Source of the DNA: Mycolicibacter sp. MU0083
Lineage (GTDB): Bacteria; Actinomycetota; Actinomycetes; Mycobacteriales; Mycobacteriaceae
Length of the DNA stretch: 64,000 nt
Direction of reading: 5' to 3'
Assembly (NCBI RefSeq): GCF_963378075.1
Contig: NZ_OY726394.1
Coordinates: forward strand, 4,277,398 to 4,341,397
Part shown: piece after piece, positions 60,108 to 64,000 of the stretch
How positions within the stretch are numbered: the stretch's first letter is position 1
Layout: the number at the start of each line of letters is the position of its first letter
Made by a program: the position numbers and the translations under genes
Notes under the pieces: generated by a model
Databases searched by the model: none
Seen by the model: only the letters and a program-made list of their open reading frames with translations
What the model was told of the DNA's origin: nothing

Positions 60108-60838
60108 CTGGGCCTCCTGGTCGACCGTCGCTCCGGGCTTCCTGACTTCCGCCGTCGCCCGCGCGCCGGCTCGCTCTCTCCCCGCAGTGCCAGCACCACG
60201 GTTGTGGGCGGGTTTAAATAGCTCTCGCCACATCTCACCACCCTCACCTCGTTCGCGCCTAGTCCGATCATCACACGTCGGTGTTCATCGATCTCGGCCG
60301 CCGCCTTCTCCCCCTTCATGGCGACCATCCGGCCGCCGACACGCAACAGTGGGAAGCTCCAGCGGCTGATCTTGTCGAGGCTGGCGACCGCCCGCGACAC
60401 CACGGCATCGCAGTCCCCCGCTTCGTCCCGCACCGCGGGTTCCTCGGCGCGGCCGCGGACGACGGCGACATGGTCGAGTCCGAGTTCGGCGACCACCTCG
60501 TGGAGGAACTCACTGCGGCGCAGCAGCGGCTCGATCAGCGTGATGGACAGGTCCGGTCGCGCGATGGCCAACGGTATGCCCGGCAAGCCGGCACCGCTGC
60601 CGATGTCGGCGACAAGTTCGTCCGGTTCGAACAACTCACTGATCGCCGCGCAGTTGAGGATGTGGCGGTCCCATAATCGCGGGACCTCCCGCGGACCGAT
60701 CAGTCCACGCTCCACGCCCGCACCGGCCAGCGACTCGGCATAGCGCCGCGCCAAGGGAAGGCGTTCACCGAACGCCACGCCGGCCTCCGGGGGCGGTTCG
60801 GGTATCGACTCTTGTTCGAGATGTTTCACGTGAAACAT
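60104..60838 (-). CDS. gidB: 16S rRNA (guanine-527-N7) methyltransferase
   Basis: RsmG/GidB methylates G527 of 16S rRNA; its loss gives low-level streptomycin resistance in mycobacteria. The 244 residues carry the SAM motif VADIGSGAGLPGIPLAIA, then SITLIEPLLRRSEFL and VVSRAVASLDKI. The N-terminus MFHVKHLEQ is fixed because a perfect parS encodes MFHVKH at the start. It ends overlapping parA by 4 bp. Confidence 0.96.
   Translation of the reverse strand: MFHVKHLEQESIPEPPPEAGVAFGERLPLARRYAESLAGAGVERGLIGPREVPRLWDRHILNCAAISELFEPDELVADIGSGAGLPGIPLAIARPDLSITLIEPLLRRSEFLHEVVAELGLDHVAVVRGRAEEPAVRDEAGDCDAVVSRAVASLDKISRWSFPLLRVGGRMVAMKGEKAAAEIDEHRRVMIGLGANEVRVVRCGESYLNPPTTVVLALRGESEPARGRRRKSGSPERRSTRRPR
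60822..60837. promoter_or_regulatory. parS site 3 (perfect)
   Basis: TGTTTCACGTGAAACA, the exact 16-bp parS palindrome. It occupies the first codons of gidB, encoding most of MFHVKH. Confidence 0.95.
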
Positions 60839-60908
60839 TCCTCCGGCTTCCCGTGAATCAACCGCCGGCCAAGAATCACACTGCTGTAATTCTTCGCCCC
60901 GAGCCCGA

Positions 60909-61457
60909 TCAGTCCCGCCGAACCACTACCCGGCGCGACGGCTCCACACCCTGACTCTCGCTGTGTACTCCGTCGACGGCGGCCACTGCATCGTGGACGA
61001 TCTTACGTTCGAACGGGCTCATCGGAGCCAGTTCCTCGTCCACACCGCTCTCCAGAACCCGGCGGGCCACCTCGTCGCCCAAAGCGGTCAGGTCGTCCCG
61101 ACGACGACGACGCCAGCCGGCGATGTCGAGCATCAAGCGGCTGCGCTCACCGGTCTTCTGGTGCACCGCCAACCGGGTCAGCTCCTGCAACGCATCGAGG
61201 ACCTCGCCCTTGCGGCCCACCAGCTTCGTCAGGTCGTTCCCACCGTCGATACTGACCACCGCGCGCCGGCCCTCGACGTCCAAGTCGATGTCCCCGTCGA
61301 AGTCCAGCAGATCCAGCAACTCTTCGAGGTAGTCGCCGGCGATCTCGCCCTCGGCGACCAGTCGGTCTTCCATATCCACCGCGGGCGCGCTGTCCTGCGG
61401 CGACTGCTCGCCGGTCACCGTGGTCTCGGTGGTCTCCGCGTCGGTCATGTCGGTCAT
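60909..61457 (-). CDS. Jag/KhpB-type RNA-binding protein
   Basis: A 182-residue protein with an acidic N-tail, a KH domain (GRKGEVLDALQELTRLAVHQKTG) and a C-terminal R3H domain (LSPFERKIVHDAVAAVDGVHS-type, ending VEPSRRVVVRRD). Jag/KhpB proteins bind RNA and influence cell elongation. It lies directly after yidC, as in most bacteria (M. tuberculosis Rv3920c). ATG 61457 is the first start; ATG 61448 is also possible. Confidence 0.93.
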   Translation of the reverse strand: MTDMTDAETTETTVTGEQSPQDSAPAVDMEDRLVAEGEIAGDYLEELLDLLDFDGDIDLDVEGRRAVVSIDGGNDLTKLVGRKGEVLDALQELTRLAVHQKTGERSRLMLDIAGWRRRRRDDLTALGDEVARRVLESGVDEELAPMSPFERKIVHDAVAAVDGVHSESQGVEPSRRVVVRRD

Positions 61458-61511
61458 GTCGTCTCCCTCCGTGCCCGGCGGCTCACGCGCCGGTTGGCTT
61501 CGTGCGGTCGG

Positions 61512-62582
61512 TTACCGCTTGCGTTTCTTCGGCTTGTTTCCAGCGCCCGGGCGACTGCCGCCCGCAGCGGGCCGGTTCTGCTTGGGCTTGGCCACATCGC
61601 GCTCGGTCGTCTTGTCGGCATCCGCGTTCACCTCACCGGAGTCGGCGGCGGTGTCGGTGTCGGTAGCCGGTTCGGCCGTCGCGGTGCGACCCCCGCGCTT
61701 GGGCTTGGCACCCGGTGCCGGGGCATTGGCGGACCGCCGGCGCAGTTGCTCTTCCTTCTTCGCCTCTTCTTCTTTGGCGATCATGCCGAACACGTAGTGC
61801 TGCTGAGCGAAGGTCCAGATGTTGTTGGAGAACCAGTACAAGATGATCGCCAGCGGCAGGAAGGGTCCACCGACCACCACGCCCAGCGGGAAGACATACA
61901 GCGCGAGCTTGTTCATCATCGCGGTCTGCGGTTGCTCGGCGGCTTCCGGACTCTGCCGGGAGATCGACGCCCGACTGTTGAAGTAGGTGGCGATGCCCGC
62001 CGCGATCATGATCGGCACGCCGATCGCCGCGACCGCCATCCTGTTCTCGTGGGACTGGATGATGCTGGCGCCCAACGTGACACCGAAGAGCTTCGCGTCC
62101 AGGAAGTTCCCCACGTCCTGAGCACTGAAGAAGTAGTTGCCGAGTTGGCGGTTCAGTTCCGGGCTCAGACCCAGCTGCCCCACCCCGTGGGTGGTGCGGT
62201 CGAACGAGCGCAGCACGTGGAACAGGCCAAGGAACACCGGCAACTGCGCGAACATCGGCAAGCAACCCAGAATCGGGTTGAAGCCGTGTTCGCGCTGCAG
62301 CTTCTGCATCTCCAGGGCCATCTTCTGACGGTCCTTGCCGTACTTCTTCTGCAGCGCCTTGATCTGTGGCTGCAGCTCCTGCATCTGCCGGGTAGTCCGG
62401 ATCTGCGAGACGAACGGCTTATAGAGCAGTGCCCGCAGCGTGAAGACCAGGAACACCACCGACAGCGCCCAGGTGAAGAAGTTACGGGGGCCCAGTACCA
62501 GGCCAAAAGCCTTGTACCACAACCACATAATGCCCGATACCGGGTAATAGAAGTAGTCCAGGCTGCCGAGATCAAAAGACAC
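61512..62582 (-). CDS. yidC: Membrane protein insertase YidC
   Basis: Inserts membrane proteins alone or with Sec. The 356 residues begin MSFDLGSLDYFYYPVSGIMW from GTG 62582. TM helices include FTWALSVVFLVFTLRALLY, a cytoplasmic charged hairpin (QMQELQPQIKALQKKYGKDRQKM), LGCLPMFAQLPVFLGLFHVL and ILYWFSNNIWTFAQQ. A basic tail rich in Lys/Arg/Pro ends KKRKR and contacts ribosomes. The start overlaps yidD by 11 bp. Confidence 0.96.
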   Translation of the reverse strand: MSFDLGSLDYFYYPVSGIMWLWYKAFGLVLGPRNFFTWALSVVFLVFTLRALLYKPFVSQIRTTRQMQELQPQIKALQKKYGKDRQKMALEMQKLQREHGFNPILGCLPMFAQLPVFLGLFHVLRSFDRTTHGVGQLGLSPELNRQLGNYFFSAQDVGNFLDAKLFGVTLGASIIQSHENRMAVAAIGVPIMIAAGIATYFNSRASISRQSPEAAEQPQTAMMNKLALYVFPLGVVVGGPFLPLAIILYWFSNNIWTFAQQHYVFGMIAKEEEAKKEEQLRRRSANAPAPGAKPKRGGRTATAEPATDTDTAADSGEVNADADKTTERDVAKPKQNRPAAGGSRPGAGNKPKKRKR

Positions 62583-62886
62583 GGTCGTCACCCTCCGCTC
62601 GCTTGTCCGGGGCGTTCCCGGACGGGCAGCCGCACACGGCCGTACCCGGGGATCGTTCTGGTATGGGGTCCCAGCCGCCTTGATGCCACGGCCCGCACTT
62701 GGCCAACCGCACCGCGGCCAGCCAACCACCCCGGATCAGCCCGTACTCCCCCAGGGCGTCCACCGCGTAGCGACTGCACGTCGGCATGAATCGGCAACTG
62801 GGCAACCGCAACGGGGAGATCATCGTTCGATAGAGCTGAATGACGAAGATCAACGCGCGCGCCGGCCTCGAAGCGACCATGGTCAT
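62572..62886 (-). CDS. yidD: YidD membrane protein insertion efficiency factor
   Basis: A 104-residue small protein. The signature is the Cys triad in SCRFMPTCSRYAVDALGEYG with LRLAKCGPWHQGGWDPIP-type text after it (seen as VRLAKCGPWHQGGWDP). It is thought to help YidC-dependent insertion. ATG 62886 overlaps the rnpA stop by 4 bp (ATGA); the upstream in-frame GTG is less likely. Confidence 0.94.
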   Translation of the reverse strand: MTMVASRPARALIFVIQLYRTMISPLRLPSCRFMPTCSRYAVDALGEYGLIRGGWLAAVRLAKCGPWHQGGWDPIPERSPGTAVCGCPSGNAPDKRAEGDDRVF

Positions 62887-63269
62887 CGGCACACCGCACT
62901 CGGCACACGGTGTACTCCCCGCAAGCCGGCACGCACCTGCGTGGTCAACTCCGCAAAGCTGACACCACTGCTGCCGGGCAACGCCCGAATCACCAGCTGC
63001 TCACCGGGATCGAGCTCTTCGAGGACATCCCGCAGCACGTGGCGGAGTCGCCTGGCCACCCGGTGCCGATCAACGGCCGATCCCACCGACTTCGCGATGA
63101 TCAACCCCACCCGGGGTGACGCCATCGCGGCGGCGTCCGATGCCGACCGCCCGGATACGTCTGATCGACGGCTGTACAGGACGAGGTCGGGCTGTACCGC
63201 CCGCCGGCCCTGCCTAACCGTCGCACCGAAGTCGGCCGATCGTCTCATCCGGTACTGAGCCGGGAGCAC
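62883..63269 (-). CDS. rnpA: Ribonuclease P protein component
   Basis: Protein subunit of RNase P for tRNA 5' maturation. About 128 residues from GTG 63269 (VLPAQYRMRRSADFG). The RNR-type motif is GSAVDRHRVARRLRHVLRDVL, preceded by RVGLIIAKSV. It lies 17 bp after rpmH and overlaps yidD, forming the conserved rpmH-rnpA-yidD-yidC-jag-gidB-parA-parB run. A longer upstream frame would overlap rpmH and is not real. Confidence 0.95.
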   Translation of the reverse strand: MLPAQYRMRRSADFGATVRQGRRAVQPDLVLYSRRSDVSGRSASDAAAMASPRVGLIIAKSVGSAVDRHRVARRLRHVLRDVLEELDPGEQLVIRALPGSSGVSFAELTTQVRAGLRGVHRVPSAVCR

Positions 63270-63286
63270 CGCCGAGCTGCCTGTGC

Positions 63287-63430
63287 TCAGGCAGTCAGCG
63301 AACGCCGGCCCTTGTTGCGCCGAGCGGTGACGATGGCACGGCCGGCACGAGTCCGCATCCGCAGCCGGAACCCGTGCACGCGGGCCCGACGACGGTTGTT
63401 GGGCTGGAAGGTCCGCTTGCCCTTGGCCAC
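63287..63430 (-). CDS. rpmH: 50S ribosomal protein L34
   Basis: Ribosomal L34 of 47 residues, from GTG 63430 after AAGGAG at spacing 8. The sequence AKGKRTFQPNNRRRARVHGF and GRAIVTARRNKGRRSLTA is typical. Too short for many gene callers. It is the first gene of the leftward run from the origin, its promoter being in the adjacent 570-bp region. Confidence 0.97.
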   Translation of the reverse strand: MAKGKRTFQPNNRRRARVHGFRLRMRTRAGRAIVTARRNKGRRSLTA

Positions 63431-63454
63431 GGCACACTCTCCTTATTGCATCTT

Positions 63455-63474
63455 GTGTCGCATATGTCCGACAC
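63455..63474. repeat. Inverted repeat upstream of rpmH
   Basis: GTGTCG (63455-63460) and CGACAC (63469-63474) flank CATATGTC, 25-44 bp before the rpmH start. It could be an operator or part of the core promoter; only the symmetry is seen. Confidence 0.35.
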
Positions 63475-63958
63475 ACCGGAAAACCGATGTGCCAGCCGCA
63501 CGCGACGCACTCGGTAAGCTCGGTGAACTTCTGCGTCTTGCTCGTAACCGGCGCGGTCTCCGGCCGAGGGCCGGTCGCTGCCGTATCGCCGACGTTCGGG
63601 CGACTGTTCGAGGGTACTGATGCGCGTTCGCCGGGTCAAACCCCGGCCCCGTACCCCTCCCGCAGCCGCGGCAGACCCCCATCGAACCGAACTCATCATT
63701 CACAGTGGTCACACACGTCTCGGACGTATCGGCTCGGCCCGTTTTGGTTCACTTCATCTGTCCGAAACAAGTAGTCGGCCGCCGCGAAACCTGTTAGCTT
63801 GCTTGCCAGCGCCGTTCTGGAATCGGAGCGGTTTTGGATGACGAACCGAACATGACGAAGCGGCTGGCGCTTCAGATACAGCGTCTCTGTCTGGAGTATC
63901 CGTTGCCGAGCACCCGGCCCAGGGGGCCTCACCGCGGAATGCGCACCTCATCCACATC

Positions 63959-63967
63959 TGTGGATAA
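63959..63967 (-). promoter_or_regulatory. DnaA box 1
   Basis: TGTGGATAA on the plus strand is the exact reverse complement of the DnaA-binding sequence TTATCCACA. Confidence 0.85.
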
Positions 63968-63970
63968 GTG

Positions 63971-63979
63971 TGTGGATAA
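63971..63979 (-). promoter_or_regulatory. DnaA box 2
   Basis: TGTGGATAA again, 12 bp from box 1 and in the same orientation, as in the dnaA upstream region of other mycobacteria. Confidence 0.85.
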
Positions 63980-64000
63980 CATGTTGCCGTACCACATCCG

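Larger units (their letters stand above)
63431..64000. other. rpmH-dnaA intergenic region (left side of oriC)
   Basis: Some 570 bp without a gene in view, less GC-rich than its surroundings. It must hold the rpmH promoter (leftward) and, near the right edge, dnaA promoter and DnaA boxes (rightward). Two DnaA boxes and one inverted repeat are annotated within it. dnaA is not visible up to base 64000, so its start lies beyond the window. Confidence 0.7.

Noticed and set aside
63270..63476. Upstream extension of rnpA to 63476
   Set aside because: It would overlap the whole of rpmH; the family starts at about 63269.
1..64000. tRNA, rRNA or CRISPR arrays
   Set aside because: I saw no cloverleaf-like gene, rRNA segment or regular direct-repeat array; a covariance search such as tRNAscan would be needed to exclude tRNAs fully.

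Overview
The window is high-GC mycobacterial chromosome ending just left of the replication origin. The right end is the gene run that flanks oriC in Mycobacterium (pcnA, nudix, DUF6049, murJ, sigM, trxB, trxC, cwlM, parB, parA, gidB, jag, yidC, yidD, rnpA, rpmH), followed by two perfect DnaA boxes; dnaA itself should lie just beyond base 64000. The left part is the dnaB-to-leuS block and its flank (dnaB, rplI, rpsR, ssb, rpsF ... ponA1, ino1 ... leuS, mtc28, yqgE). From memory, having dnaB-leuS and pcnA-rpmH on the same side of the origin matches Mycobacterium smegmatis, whereas in M. tuberculosis they lie on opposite sides. The window therefore suggests a rapid-grower-like or Mycolicibacter/Mycolicibacterium-type species. 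The species itself cannot be named from this sequence.

Layout. 1-640: the end of a Tn7-like transposon, with a partial tnsA endonuclease gene and three 20-bp terminal repeats, stopping 10 bp past the dnaB stop codon. 651-3725: dnaB with two inteins, preceded by a perfect LexA/SOS box. 4211-5856: rplI, rpsR, ssb, rpsF. 6041-20504: a 14.5-kb trehalose-lipid type locus (FAAL, Gap/Sap-like membrane protein, PE-PPE-domain acyltransferase, then convergent MmpL, PapA and a Mas-like PKS). It sits between rpsF and the glycosyltransferase/ponA1 genes, which are close neighbours in M. tuberculosis. 20658-27718: GT87-like glycosyltransferase, two tandem ponA1 copies and a DUF5318 protein. 27829-36000: DUF1707 protein, PadR, ino1, hydrolase, F420 oxidoreductase, an amino-acid ABC transporter, MarR and SDR. 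35997-43240: leuS, mtc28, a Cys-rich-tailed membrane protein, yqgE, an MFS transporter and a DinB-like protein. 43245-44959: a junction zone with a secreted PE-PPE hydrolase and an Asp-rich repeat protein. 44985-64000: the origin-proximal block with three parS sites.

How the genes work together. Many genes serve replication and segregation (dnaB, ssb, parA/parB/parS, DnaA boxes), ribosome and tRNA function (rplI, rpsR, rpsF, rpmH, leuS, pcnA, rnpA, gidB), or envelope growth (two PonA1, MurJ, CwlM, YidC, YidD, MmpL, inositol phosphate for phosphatidylinositol). The most unusual items are: the transposon abutting dnaB; a full-length PKS whose KS and KR active-site residues are replaced while its AT and ACP serines remain; an MmpL gene whose natural N-terminus seems to start at an ATC codon; tandem ponA1 genes, one with 29 consecutive prolines; and a SigM anti-sigma gene lacking its sigma-binding region.
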